Shown here: piece by piece, positions 48,041-59,535 of the stretch
How the letters are laid out: the number at the start of each line of letters is the position of its first letter
Position numbering within the stretch: position 1 is the first letter of the stretch
Source of the DNA: Chimonanthus salicifolius
Taxonomy: Eukaryota; Streptophyta; Magnoliopsida; Laurales; Calycanthaceae
Reading direction: 5' to 3'
Length of the DNA stretch: 64,000 nt
NCBI GenBank assembly: GCA_013350335.1
Contig: CM023540.1
Location: 27,631,175 to 27,695,174, forward strand
Program-made: the position numbers and the translations under genes
The notes under the pieces: model-generated
Told to the model about the DNA's origin: nothing
What the model saw: the letters and a program-made list of their open reading frames with translations, nothing else
Databases searched by the model: none

Positions 48041-49188
48041 TTAACAGTAAAAATTAACAAAATAAATAAGGTTTTATATAAAATTTAAGAGTACTGAATA
48101 CGTTCAAGCCGCACCAACCCTACATTTAGCCTTCCCTCGTAGTGTTTGACTGCAGATTTGTTTTTTCCTCCCTTGAATTCAAACATGGCGGCACACTCCA
48201 GTCACCATCTAAATTATAAATTTTAGTTGAAATTATTTTCTAATCTTAAGAAAGTGAAAACATTTTTTTTGATAAACTCACGGAATTATTAAAATATGAA
48301 TGAATTTTTTTAAAATTTTACCACAATTAGGACCTAAATTTGACACATATTAGCCATTATAATTCCACAAAAAATCTATATTTTAAATTTATATCAAAAT
48401 TTGAAACTAATTTTCTTATTCACAATTAAAATTAATAATTTACTACTTTTTATAATAAAATTATAGTTACAATTGAAATTAATGAAAAACAAGACTTGGT
48501 TTCAAACTCGAAAACTTTAAGCCTGACCCAATCATTTCTTACTTTTCTCATTTCTTCTTAGGTAAATATTTTCACACGGCGAAATCCTTTTACCTGAGAA
48601 TTCAATTTTTTTTTTAAAATTTCCGTTTTACTCTTTCACTTCCGTTTTATCCTTCTACTTTCTATGTTGGTTGGAAAGGTAAAATGAGAATTTCAAAAAT
48701 AAAATTGAATTCCTATGTGAGATAAAAAAGATTCTCCCATGTAAAAATTTCTACCCTTTCCTCCCACACCATATGGTTTTCCTCCAAATTATCTTTAGTT
48801 TCAGTTATCTCGTCAAATTTGTCAACTAAAAAAAAAAAAAGTGACTGAATTTTAATTGAAACAATATATGATATTTTATTAGAAATACTAACGTTACGAA
48901 ACAAAGTTAGAGACTATCAATATATCCATTGTATAAGAGAAATTTCGTTTAAATATTTTTATCTATTTAATTTAAACAAGTAAAATCAACGGTTGAAAAG
49001 AAGTTCCACTTCAATCATCCTTTTCACAATAGTTTAAATATGTGCTTGTAAATATTTCATTTTTTCTTCGTATTATGCCTGTTCTAAACGTTAAAGACTT
49101 AATTTTATTTGGAGACATACTCTTATCAATCATATATGGTCATCCCATCTATGGTTTTAGTCGAAAGACTTGTTTTTTCCATTAAAAA
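48041..49188. other. AT-rich intergenic stretch
   Basis: No gene or nameable repeat recognised. Confidence 0.6.
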
Positions 49189-49575
49189 TATTAGAACTTG
49201 GGTATCCAATTCAAGAGACTAGTCTATCAAGTAGAGTAATCTAAGTCTTTTGTAAATCCCTAAATCTCTGTCTACACTTTCAATGTAGAACTCGTTCGCT
49301 GCCAACTCCAATAATCCCTTTTTCCCTAGAACGAGGATAATCAACTTGTCCACTTGAGAGATTTTTTGAATCCACATGAGATAACATGAGACTTGTATCT
49401 GATACCACTTATTAGGACTTGGGTATCAAGTCTAAAATACTAGACTTTCAGAATGAATATTCAGTCTTAATAAGTGGGCAAACGAGTCTCACATTGGAAG
49501 TGTCATAGGAGATTTAGAAATTTATAAAAGATTTTGATTACTCCATATAATAGGCTAGCCTTTTGAACTGTTTAC
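49189..49575 (-). mobile_element. Rearranged TRIM: minus-strand LTR and internal region, then a plus-strand LTR
   Basis: 49189-49308 is a TRIM LTR on the minus strand. The internal region ends in a primer-binding site, TGGTATCAGAT on the minus strand near 49398-49410. A short minus-strand LTR piece follows (49414-49450). From about 49478 to 49575 an LTR of the same family runs on the plus strand (GTCTCACATTGGAAGTG to AGGCTAGCCTTTTGAACTG). The change of orientation shows an inversion or a second insertion. Confidence 0.65.
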
Positions 49576-50182
49576 CTAGATCAATAAAAAAAAAGTTATT
49601 CCTAGTGTTTCTTTCATCCACTGCAGATACCACATCTGATTCAGACACTCAAAAGACATGGATCATCTCACACTATGACAATATGGCACTCGCAAGCCCA
49701 AAATTTGAATGTCAATTTACCATCTCATGAGTGATGGTTTGAGTATAGTGAAACACAATGTCGACTCTAAGGTCTCTGAATTTTCGGGAGCCCTAAGTAA
49801 AATCGCAAGATGTAGTCCTACTGCAATTAGTATCTTCTTCTTTTTGGGGTATTTGGCATACCCTGAAATTTTGGAGTTGGTGAAACTGAATCGCACCTTT
49901 ATCATTAGTGGCACATGGACCTTAGTTGAGTTCAAAATCGTAATGACATTTGAATGTCATTGGTCATAATGGGTTTTCAAAGCCAGAAAATGCTGGACGG
50001 ATCGATCACTTGTTGCTAAAAGAATGTTTAGATTAGGTGAAACTTTCAATTTCATTGTGAAGCTCACTGCTATACAGGTTACTTCGTTACCCGTCATGTC
50101 TGATCATTTGTTACGTGTTTAGTGGGGCTCAACTTGATTATTAGACATCGGATTGGGCTTAGCTAAGCTGCTCTCTATTACT

Positions 50183-50255
50183 CTATAGATTAATGGATGG
50201 AATGGGCTTCACGGGCTTCTTCTTGATTGGAGGTATGTTGGGCTTCTCCACAAAT
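50183..50255 (-). pseudogene. C-terminal remnant of the Pro/Cys-rich peptide family
   Basis: The minus strand reads KFVEKPNIPPIKKKPVKPIP then SINL and a TAG stop. The tail matches TTPLKKKPIKPTPSMNLP of the truncated copy at 41834-41970. Everything upstream is lost. It marks a fourth member at the right edge of the cluster. Confidence 0.5.
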
Positions 50256-50996
50256 TTGATAATTACACCATTATAACTTGAGTTAGGAACATGAATAGGT
50301 ATATAATGATAATTTATACTTTTCATAGTATAATAACTGCGTGAAATAATAAAAAAAAATTAATTGAAATACTTTTATAAGTTTGTAGTATTTTGTTCAT
50401 ATTTTATCAATTTTTCATTTTCAAATATTTATCATATCTTTTCCAAAACAGAACATTGAAACGGCCCATTTACACTACGGAGAGAACAGTAGAGCAGGTT
50501 CCGAAATGGATCTGACACTATGGAGTTAGGGCCTCAGGGATATGCAGGCTCATTCCTGGCCCATTTACTTTTCAGGAAAGAAAACAGGGGTGCCTGCTAG
50601 GCCCAGGCTGAGGTTAATACTATTAACCACTGAAAAAATACTTTTAAATCAAGTTTTTAGTCTACTCTAACTCTGTTCTTTCTTATTAGCATTACATTCA
50701 CAAACCACAATCCAACTAAAGTAATCATTTTCATTAGAATGTTATTTCAACATCCCTTTCCAATCAATCGGGCCCAGTTGATGCTTCCAGGCTTGAAAGG
50801 CCCAAGAGAGAGAGAGATTTTCCGGTGCACATGGAAACCATAGGAAAGAGACACTTATTAAGAAATACATGAACCTCACAACCAATCAAAGGCTTCAAAT
50901 CATTTGAAAAGAAAAAAAAAAAAATCAATCACCCAAGGCAAAAAAAATGGGAAAAAAGTACATGATACGAACCAAATAAACAGCACACAAGCAAAC

Positions 50997-51599
50997 TTAC
51001 ATATCAACATCACAGTAAGTTCTTTCAAATGCCTTGGATGAATGGAGATACAAAACAACTGGTGAGCAGTAGACCCTCAGACTGTACTTCCTAGATTTCC
51101 ATCTCCTCACCTTGAACCGGATTCGAGCTTTCACTCGAACCTCCACTTCAATACCCTTTGACAATTTTTTTTGCCTGAGGTCATTAGACACCGATGACTG
51201 CAATATCATCTTTTCCGCCACCACCCGTGTTTCGAACCGGGTCGCATTACGGCGTGGTTGAAAAAAGGGCGGTACATGACCATATGCGATCGTTTGATCA
51301 TCGAACAACAGAGACACAACGATGGAGTCGTAATATATTGCAACTCTATAGTTGGGATTATAGGTCCTCAGGTTCAGATCAAATGTTGCATTGAGGGTGT
51401 CCTTAGTCAAGCTGAGGCTGTGGATCGAGCCATCTTCGACGGTGTAGCGAACTTCTTTTGGCTTGATTACGAGCCATATTATGAGGACAAGTGCACCCAG
51501 AAGTATGATTGCGATCAATGCAGCAATGGCAAAATATCTAAGCAGGTTTGGTCGTCTTCTCTGAGTCAGATTAGCGTTTCCTTGAGCAGGGCCAGCCAT
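50997..51599 (-). CDS. NDR1/HIN1-like (NHL, LEA_2 domain) membrane protein, 200 residues
   Basis: Single exon on the minus strand. The start chosen is the ATG at 51597-51599 (MAGPAQGNANLTQRRRPNLL); the frame stays open upstream but only with non-ATG codons. A basic N-terminus is followed by one membrane segment at about residues 20-43 (YFAIAALIAIILLGALVLII) and then a LEA_2 domain. Family marks: YNPNYRVAIYYD (the N-P-N-x-R-x-x-I-Y-Y-D motif), PPFFQPRRNAT, and a C-terminal YSLRVYCSPVVLYL. NHL proteins are plasma-membrane proteins; some act in pathogen response or membrane-wall contact. Length and layout are typical. Downstream neighbours are the decayed peptide copies, with no functional link apparent. 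Confidence 0.92.
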   Translation of the reverse strand: MAGPAQGNANLTQRRRPNLLRYFAIAALIAIILLGALVLIIWLVIKPKEVRYTVEDGSIHSLSLTKDTLNATFDLNLRTYNPNYRVAIYYDSIVVSLLFDDQTIAYGHVPPFFQPRRNATRFETRVVAEKMILQSSVSNDLRQKKLSKGIEVEVRVKARIRFKVRRWKSRKYSLRVYCSPVVLYLHSSKAFERTYCDVDM

Positions 51600-51659
51600 G
51601 GTCTGTAACTCTGTATGGTGACCTGAGGCCAACCTGGAGCAGTGGGAGCCTTGTTTTTA

Positions 51660-52860
51660 AAGAAAAGGTTGTGAAAGAATCACTTCTTAGAGGGGTTATG
51701 AATTCAAATCAGAGATATGGGTGGCTACTTTATTCTCATTCTCTTTTAACTTTGTATGTGGATCTGATCGTTTCCATTTTAGGAATCCAAACAGGGGTAC
51801 TAAATGGTTTGGATCTGGTTGAACTCCATTCAAATCAGATCCAATTCATATTTTACTTGGGCCCATATCCTAGTAAGGCCCCAAACCTATGTCATCTGGC
51901 CCAATAATCTGAGTGGATCCAACTAATTCTCATTCTCTCGGGTGATGTTACAGCCCTAATAGAAACTCATCAGCAGGCCCAACCCAATTCACCATCTCGA
52001 AAAAAAGCTGGCTGTTGCATCAAAATACTGGATCATTCAAAAAGAAAAACCGAAAAAAAAAATGAAGATCAACAGCCAGACATTCAATGTAATCTTGTAA
52101 TCCATTTGATGAATGGACCAAGGAATCCATTTGGCCTTAGTATGATTACGATTCTTGTTATTTTGATACTAGAGGCATTTCCATGGATGCTGATTGGGCT
52201 TTGCGCCAGGTGGGTCCAGCCCACAGTCCTGGAAGTCCATTCTGAGCCAAGACCTGGGCTTGGTCTTTACCTCAATGAGAAACTGATTTAAGCTTGGTCT
52301 TTTCAATAGTTAGGTCACTGTATTTTGGACTTAGCCCACCCAATTCGGCTGCCAGGGCCAACACTCGCCCGAAGCCCATTATATCATTGGTCAACTTGTA
52401 ATATAAGCTTCGAACTTATGTTTCAGCCCAGAACTGGCCAAAGAAGACATGGGCCCAGACCAAGCACAGGGTGGCAAGCTCTTTATCAATGGCAAGCTCT
52501 TTACTTGATAAACAAGAAAAGAATCACTTACCAAAGGTCCTTCTCTATGCCTTGTGTTGCTCACTTTTTTCTAGGATGGAGTGAGTTCCAAGTCATCCTT
52601 TCTTCTCACTTTTCTTCTTTCCCTGAGCCCAAGTTATTCCATCAAGTGGGCCAATGTACCTCGTACAATGCAAAATTCTCTCATTTTGGCCCTCTTTGGA
52701 GTGGGCAGAAGAGTGAGCTAACTTGCTAAGAGTTTTATATTTAGACAACAACAAATTCGGTCAAAAGCAGTCAAAAAGATTATTAAGTAAAAATATTTAA
52801 TTATTAAATCAAGTAGTGACTATTTTATATTTAAATTTAATCAATTGTGATTAATTCAAA
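51660..52860. other. Upstream flank of the NHL gene and intergenic sequence
   Basis: A moderately GC-rich stretch with scattered GGGCCCA / TGGGCC words. A frame open for about 134 codons at 52325-52729 has no recognisable motif and is not called. Possibly decayed transposon. Confidence 0.45.
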
Positions 52861-52862
52861 GA

Positions 52863-53030
52863 TGTTGGAGTGATAATTAGGGCTCTACTTTAGAAAACAA
52901 AAGTACTGAGTTCAATTCTCACTTTATTCTAAAGAACCATTCTCTCTGTAGAATTATCCAATATGTGAATAGAAAGACTTGCATATGTCCAAAGAATTAG
53001 TTAACAAACTGTGACTACTTCTATAATTTG
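52863..53030 (+). mobile_element. Degenerate tRNA-derived SINE
   Basis: Contains TTGGAGTGATAATTAGGGCT, a B-box-like GAGTTCAATTCTC, and a tail with CAAAGAATTAGTTAACA. These align in order with the SINE at 36911-37130. No tail or duplication preserved. Confidence 0.45.
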
Positions 53031-54987
53031 AATTCATAGTTTTTAAAACATAAAAAATAATTTTATCTATTAAATAATATTATTTCAATATTTCTTCCAG
53101 TGAAGAGACATTTCACATGTAAAGTGGGCTCCACTAAACATGCAAGTGGGACATGGGTTTTTGGGGTTCACCATTTGTCCCTTTTCTCTAATGTACAAGG
53201 ACAGGATTATATCAATTTGTTTTGAATTCAGAAATTATGTTACAGTTCATATCTACAATATTTTTCTCTAATATTTATTATTTATAATTGATACATATCA
53301 ACTTCCACTATTTTGAGATAATAATCATTTTTCGGCTTAAGTTCTATCATGACTCATAGCTATATAATTATTAAAATTGTATTTAGAATGATTTATTCAA
53401 ATTAATTTTCACAATTTTTTTAAAAAAAAAAGTAAAAATCCTTGGAATAAATCCATCCTCACCATAGTATTCTAATGTGAACCTATCAAAAAAAATTCCC
53501 TACTCGATAACAACAATGGGAGTTCCTCTTCAGCTTTTATCGTTTATGCATTTTATTGTCATCCTCATTAATCATTTTTTATCTATCTCAATTAACTTTT
53601 AATTGTAAAGATTATCATTTTTCCTAAATAATAGCAAAAGCCAAGGTTGACAAGTGAAAATTAGAGTCAGAAATATTGACCCTTTATAAATTAGATCAGT
53701 TAGAGATGATTGTTAATAATTTTTTATCATCATCATCCCTACTCAACATTGTGTTAAATCTAGTTAAATCACCTAAAAGAATTGTGAGATGGGGCTATTA
53801 ACTATTTGTTGATGGGACAGTCCAAAATTCATTTTGACAAAGGTTGTGGGTGTACGTGATTAAAAAAATGATAAAGACACTTGTGCTTTTGTTAATACAA
53901 GACAAACTTGCCGTTATTTAAGTACTATAAAGATAAAACATTGTCCCTTTAATTGTCTATCCACATGCGTATACTTCAAATCCTATGGTCTAATTTTGGT
54001 GTACCTTAAGAGTAGTGGAATCATCCGTAGGAGTTTTAATAGGAGTCTGTCTGAGTTTCTCAGACGTTAATAAAAAAAAAAAAAATTCAATATCCCTTGT
54101 TATCACATGTGTGTGTATTTTTTTTTCTTTTGATCATGGCATCATCCTCTTCTTCCAATTATCCAGTGGTTGATGTCTTCTTCAACTCGATTTCAACTTA
54201 TACAAGACGGGTTTTATGTGCTTGCAAACCCAAAGCTCAAGGGGGTGTACTCATAAAATTAGTTAAAATTAGTTAGTTTATAGAGTTTAGGATTTAGTTA
54301 AGAATTTTAAATTTGAATTAAAACGGTTTTATGTATTGTCAAGCAAATTGTGTCGGGAAATTCATTTCTAATATCTATCAACTTTTATATAAGGGACCAA
54401 CATTTATAATCTTTGTTTTCCCCTAAACTCTTTTCCATTTGCAATAGGCTGAAACTTGGCCGGCTCGGACAGTTTTGCTAAACCTATATCATATATAACT
54501 ATGACCAACCTGAAAGCCCAACCTGAAAGCCCGAATTTTATAACCTAGCCTGACCTTAATTTGACTTAAAAATCTAATCCGACTTGATTCTAACCCAATT
54601 CTCTATAAGACTGCAACCAAAGAAGAAAAAAAATCATGAAAGCCAAAGTAACAATCTTTATGTCAAAGACTAAAATAGTGATATCTATTCTTTATCCCCA
54701 CCAAGATCTCATTGATTTTAGTTTTTAAGGAAAATGGAACTCTTAATCAACATCAAAATTCATGTGTTAAAATCCACTTAAAAGAAAAGAGGAAGAACGG
54801 GATTAAAACATCTCTTAATCTCTTTCTCTATTATCTTGTAAGAAGCAAACTGTGAGAAAATACACCAGCAGTGAGGTCTCAAAGGAAGCCCATGACAACT
54901 AAGGTTGTCTGGAAATGGAAAAAGGGAAAATGAAAAAGAAAGTAGGAAGTGGAGAAAGATGAGGAAGAAGTAAGGAAGAAGTAAGGA
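53031..54987. other. AT-rich intergenic stretch
   Basis: A short poly(A)-tailed piece at about 54006-54086 may be another SINE end. 54440-54620 holds AGCCCAACCTGAAAGCCC-type decayed repeat. No gene seen. Confidence 0.5.
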
Positions 54988-55715
54988 TGCTAGGATTTGG
55001 GCTTCAAGTTTAAAAGACTAGTTTGATAGGTAGAGTGATTCAAGTTCTTTATAAACCCTAAATTTCCCTCTACACTTTCAATGTGGGACTCATTTGCAGC
55101 AGTCCCTAACAATCCTCCCTCAAACGAAGTCCTCCGGCAGAGAGAGCGATTTCGGCCATCTCGTTTGCCTGGGGGATCTCCTAAGTCCACATAAGGTAAC
55201 CTAAAATCTGGTTCTGATATCACTTATTAGGACCTTGGGCTTCCAACTCAAAAAACTGACCTATTAGGTGGAGCATGGGTGAAAATATCGGACCGACACG
55301 TAATATGATACGGATTTTTAGTCCCTTATCATATTGGCCGTACAGTATATTTCTCGCCCGATATATCGGCGATATATATCAGTTCGATATTGGCCGATAT
55401 CCACAATATTGGTCTTTTTTTTAAAAAAAAAAAAATCAAAACAGTGATGGACTCGAGTTGATATCTCTGCCAATATTTTCGTTTTCAATTTTTTTTAAAA
55501 GAAAAATTCCTTTTGGATTATTTATTTATTTTTTAATTCAAAAAAAATAAAATAATAAAAAAATACCGATATTTAAAAAAAAAATACAAAAGAGGAGAGA
55601 GAATTTTATCGGCCGATATCTAGGGGTGGCCGAATTTTGCACCTCTGAGGTGGAGTAACCCAAGTCCTTTATAAAACCCTAGATCCTCCCTCTATACTTC
55701 CAATCAGCTCTAACA
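54988..55715 (-). mobile_element. TRIM-type LTR element, both LTRs, one split by a hAT MITE
   Basis: On the minus strand: a 5' LTR (55715-55656 plus 55273-55227, interrupted), a primer-binding site TGATATCAGAACC (55222-55210, initiator-tRNA-Met type), an internal region with GAGATGGCCGAAATCGCTCT, a purine tract GAGGGAGG, then a 3' LTR at 55111-54988 (TGTTAGGG to ATCCTAGCA). No coding capacity. It is the best preserved TRIM in the window. Confidence 0.8.
55274..55647. mobile_element. hAT-type MITE of the CGGCCGATAT family, 374 bp, inserted in a TRIM LTR
   Basis: Exact 8-bp duplication AGGTGGAG at 55266-55273 and 55648-55655. Removing the element and one octamer restores a TRIM LTR collinear with the other copies. 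Ends CATGGGTG and GCACCTCTG. Subterminal CGATATATCGGCGATATAT and ATCGGCCGATATC motifs. Confidence 0.88.
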
Positions 55716-57440
55716 AAAGAAACATCGAAAAAGAAAAAGAAAAAATGGGAAATAAAGAAAGAAGAATGAAACAAAAATTAAATAGGAAATGAAGAAGGAA
55801 ATCCCAATTTCACATGGCAATAGGTCAAGAAATTAGGAATTTAGCAGCTCACATTCCTATTTTTCAATAGGTCATATGGAGAACAATCAAATGAGTTGTC
55901 TACTTCCTCTGAGCATTTATTCAATTACGTATCACTTAAGAATCAATAAATTATATTTATCATATAATAGGTATTAAATCAAATCGTGCCAAATTGATTT
56001 TTAAAGGTGGAATCCAACTCAATTTAAATTTAATTCAAATTCTTAATTTTTCGACCCAATCTACTTAATCCAATTTACTTATTTTTCATGTTGAATCATA
56101 CTGGTCGTCCCGAAGATTAGTCCAAGTTTCACCCCTAATTTCATCAGGATGGTTTTTTTAGTGTATCAAGTGTCCGACTTAATTGCATAGTGGGCCACCA
56201 TATTAAGAACCCTGATTTGCTTTAAATCTATTTTATATTAAATAGGGTCCTGATAGCTCTTGAATCACTGAAGAGGCATACACTTCACCCAATCTAGAGA
56301 ATATTACGTAATGATGCCTAAAACCACATAAGGGAGACCACAAATAGGAATGAATTGATAGCCTAAGGAGCAACGACTGAAATGGTGCTCCCTCAATCAT
56401 ATTACATTAGGAAAGAACAATGAAAGAAGTTCCATTAGAAGTGCATTATTTAAAGAAATGGTTCTCATTGTTGGGTATTTTATAAGTGATCATTAACCAA
56501 ATAGAGGGTGCCATTTTAGGAAAATTAGGTCAACAAAGATATGGAGAGTGATTAAAGATTCAAGCGTATTTCTTGTTTGATGTTTGCTAAACCTCTGATT
56601 ATAAGAGACTCAAACAAAATAGAATTCTTAGCTATTAGAAGGACACTTGTATTATAGAGGTTTAAGGATTAGGAGAAATTTATTATTGAAGATGACTCAA
56701 CGAATGTTATAAAATGGATTGAGTGGAGAAAAATGCTCCAATAGAGACTGATAATAATGGTGAGGGAAATTAAGATTTTGTAAATATGTTTAGAGGTGTT
56801 ATTTCAGTAAGTGAGGCAAACAACCAATAGTGTTGTGGACTTCTAAATGACATATTCAATGGCGTTTACCATATGTAATTCACGAGGCTATGGCATGTGA
56901 ATGTTCTTTGAAGTATTTCTTTGATTATACATGGAGTCTTTATATATTATAGTTGGTTTTCGTTTATGCCTCTTCGACCCTTATATTGTATCTTTATTAT
57001 CTTTTTTAATATATTTTATTTAATTACTTTTTAAAAATATATATTTTTAGAAAAATGATAAGAAAACCACTACTTCTGTATAAGTGATATTGATGTAAAT
57101 TTATACTGTTTAAATAATAAATTAAAAAATAAAGTAAATATTCTTTTTTATCAAAAGTTCAAAACCACTCACTGTAGTGATGAAAATCATTAGAGGAATC
57201 CTCTCTAAAGTGGTTGAGATCATCCAGCAAGGGACCCTTGGCTTTGAGGGCTGAATACTCCTCTCCAGTGGTCTGTCAGACTAATAAACAATATAAAGCA
57301 AATGTACCATCATCAACGTGAAGGTGCTTCGCGCATATCCTTTGGAAGATCCTTCCTACTGTTTTCAACCGGACCTCCTTTTCCTGCTACACCTAAAACC
57401 ACACCATACCCTACTTAAGTCATCTTTACCTCTTATTGCA
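55716..57440. other. Intergenic stretch with a possible LINE RNase H relic
   Basis: At about 56550-56830 a degenerate plus-strand translation gives FAKPLIIRDSNKIEFLAIRR and then FIIEDDSTNVIKW, reminiscent of the RNase H-like domain of plant LINEs, with stops and shifts. The rest is AT-rich with nothing recognised. Confidence 0.4.
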
Positions 57441-57467
57441 CTCAAGACCTTCACTAACCTGCTACCC

Positions 57468-57476
57468 CTTATAAAT
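57468..57476 (+). promoter_or_regulatory. Possible TATA box
   Basis: CTTATAAATCCCTAAC lies about 95 bp before a short ATG-led frame and just upstream of a CT-rich leader-like stretch, the arrangement of a plant core promoter. No transcript evidence. Confidence 0.35.
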
Positions 57477-57565
57477 CCCTAACCTACTTCTCCCCTTCCC
57501 TCCTCTCTCTTCCTTCATCCCCATCCCATCATGTGACCATCCCTGCTGCAGCAGGGACATCTCCA

Positions 57566-57676
57566 ATGGCCTCTGCTCCAACTACCACTTGCATTTACAA
57601 TGGAATGGATGAATTTCAAGTGATCAGAATGGAAAAATACATGGGATGGGGTGGAGGAACAAAATGGCCTTCTTAA
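57566..57676 (+). CDS. Candidate 36-residue small ORF in a possible short transcript
   Basis: ATG at 57566 to TAA at 57674-57676, beginning MASAPTTTCIYNGMDEF and ending MGWGGGTKWPS. It lies below a TATA-like TATAAAT (57468-57476) and a CT-rich stretch. A two-codon upstream ORF (ATG TGA) lies near 57531, and AATAAA occurs near 57819. No family recognised, no signal peptide or membrane segment. It could be a short peptide gene, a non-coding transcript or chance. The patch is less AT-rich than its surroundings. Confidence 0.25.
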   Translation: MASAPTTTCIYNGMDEFQVIRMEKYMGWGGGTKWPS

Positions 57677-58139
57677 AGGTCATAGTTTCCTCTTATTATA
57701 TAGGGCAACTTGGATCCTTTGGCATTATCTCTTCCTCCAAATTTCTATTTTTCTAGTTTTGTTTCTCTTCTTTTCTTGTTTCCTCATGTGGGTTTTGCTT
57801 TTACCAATCATATTCTGAATAAAGGGCTTCATGGAGAGCCATTGCAGGGTTTGTATTTGTATGAGGAAATGGTAAACTATGTTGCCTCTTGGGTGTAATC
57901 TCTTGCCTAATTTGATGCTTCTTGTCTTCTCTGCTTTGTATTTTGGGTTGGAATTTGGTGGGTGGTGTTTTCTTTTTCTTTTTATTTATTTCTGTAAGTG
58001 AGAGAGAGATGAATACATTCAGTTGTTTGTGTGTGGATTCCACATTGTTCATTCGTACTACAGATGGGTCATTTGAACACAATTTCTTGCAACTTGCAAG
58101 AAGTACACTCGAAAGGCGTAGTTGACAATGGCAGAAGAG

Positions 58140-59535
58140 AATATACTGACGAATGTAAAATCTAAAAGAAAAATTAAAATCTTAGCCGTTGTTCAGTACA
58201 GGTTTAGCCAGTCATCAGCGAAGATTGAAGAATATGGCTATTTAAAAGACAAAATCATAATCAATGCAATTAGTAGTTTTGTTGCTTAATACTGGTATTA
58301 TAATATTCATATCGGATGTAGTTTTAAGTTGTCGTTTTGATGTATTACATGGACACCTCGCTCTACATGCATATTTTACATGTGTATAAAATGGATATAT
58401 TATCTTTTAGTACTAATTATTCAATTTTTTCTATTTTTTTTTAATATGGGTATTCCCACGTTCATGCATGTATAAATCTCCCAATTCACACAAACTAATA
58501 AGTCGACGAGGAATAACTCCATAAATTTCTCCCTCTTTCTTTCTCTACATATGCACAAATATTTGAGGCAAGAACATCTATCATTATAACAACCTTTGTT
58601 TAAATTTTGTAGAAATTTTAATGGGCTGAATTGGATAGGTTTAGCAAATTCTTTGGCTAAAAATTATTGTTTTAGTGTTCCATGATTATATACGATGAGT
58701 CCAAGCCTATTCTCAAGAAAAGAGGTTTTTTGGTTTTTTTTTTTCTTCAAGGTGACCAAGTCTTTTAAAGCATGTGATTAATCCTCAAAGCATGTGGTAA
58801 CGGTACGAGAAGTGACTATTTGGAATAGAGTGAGAATTGTACTTAGAACTTCCCTTTCTTAAAGGGGATAAGTTGCTGAGATTTATATTTTAGTAAGAAG
58901 GTCGATAAGAATCTGCTTCATTTTCTTGAGTGGTAAACAATTGACTAAGTAGGAGAAGGAAATAAGGATGTCTCCAAGGATTTATAATTTGGTTCTTTAT
59001 TTCTTTTATCTTGAATAAATGATACGTTTAATAGTGATTGTATGGGTGATAGAAGAATTATATAGAATCGACACTTGGCATAAATTTAACGGTGCATAAG
59101 TTATAAACAAAGGCCATGAGCAACCATGGGACATAGTTTTTTTTTTTTAACTTCTTTCAATTGAGACCCTTTGAGGTGAGCCTTATCATATTTATATTTC
59201 TTGTCATCTTTAATTTTACCAATTTTATCTTCTATGCTAATGAGGAATTTTGCGTTAAATCTATTTGTTCTTGTGAAAGAATTAGTCCTAAGTTAGCCAA
59301 TTCAGATTTAGATTTTCTCTAATTTTTGGAGCCAAAATTCATTAAAGGTATTTTCAATTTTCGTGAAATTTGAGATTTTATAAAAATCACAAATAGGTAA
59401 TTTGATTGTAAATTTTTTCTAAATTTCCCAAATGAGCTATGTTCAAATTTAGGTAGCGCTCAAAACCCTATTTTAGGTCAATTAATTTAGGATTTCCTTT
59501 ATGGCTTAAAGCCTGAACGCAATTTTTCTAAAATC
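58140..59535. other. AT-rich intergenic stretch
   Basis: No gene or nameable repeat recognised. Confidence 0.6.

Noticed and set aside
50470..50620. GC-rich patch downstream of the NHL gene considered as an exon
   Set aside because: No consistent open frame with splice sites and no recognisable protein.
51194..51608. Open frames on the plus strand across the NHL gene
   Set aside because: They are antisense shadows of the NHL coding region.
52325..52729. 134-codon open frame on the plus strand
   Set aside because: Trp/Pro-rich residues arise from GGCCCA-type repeat words; no domain recognised and no start context.
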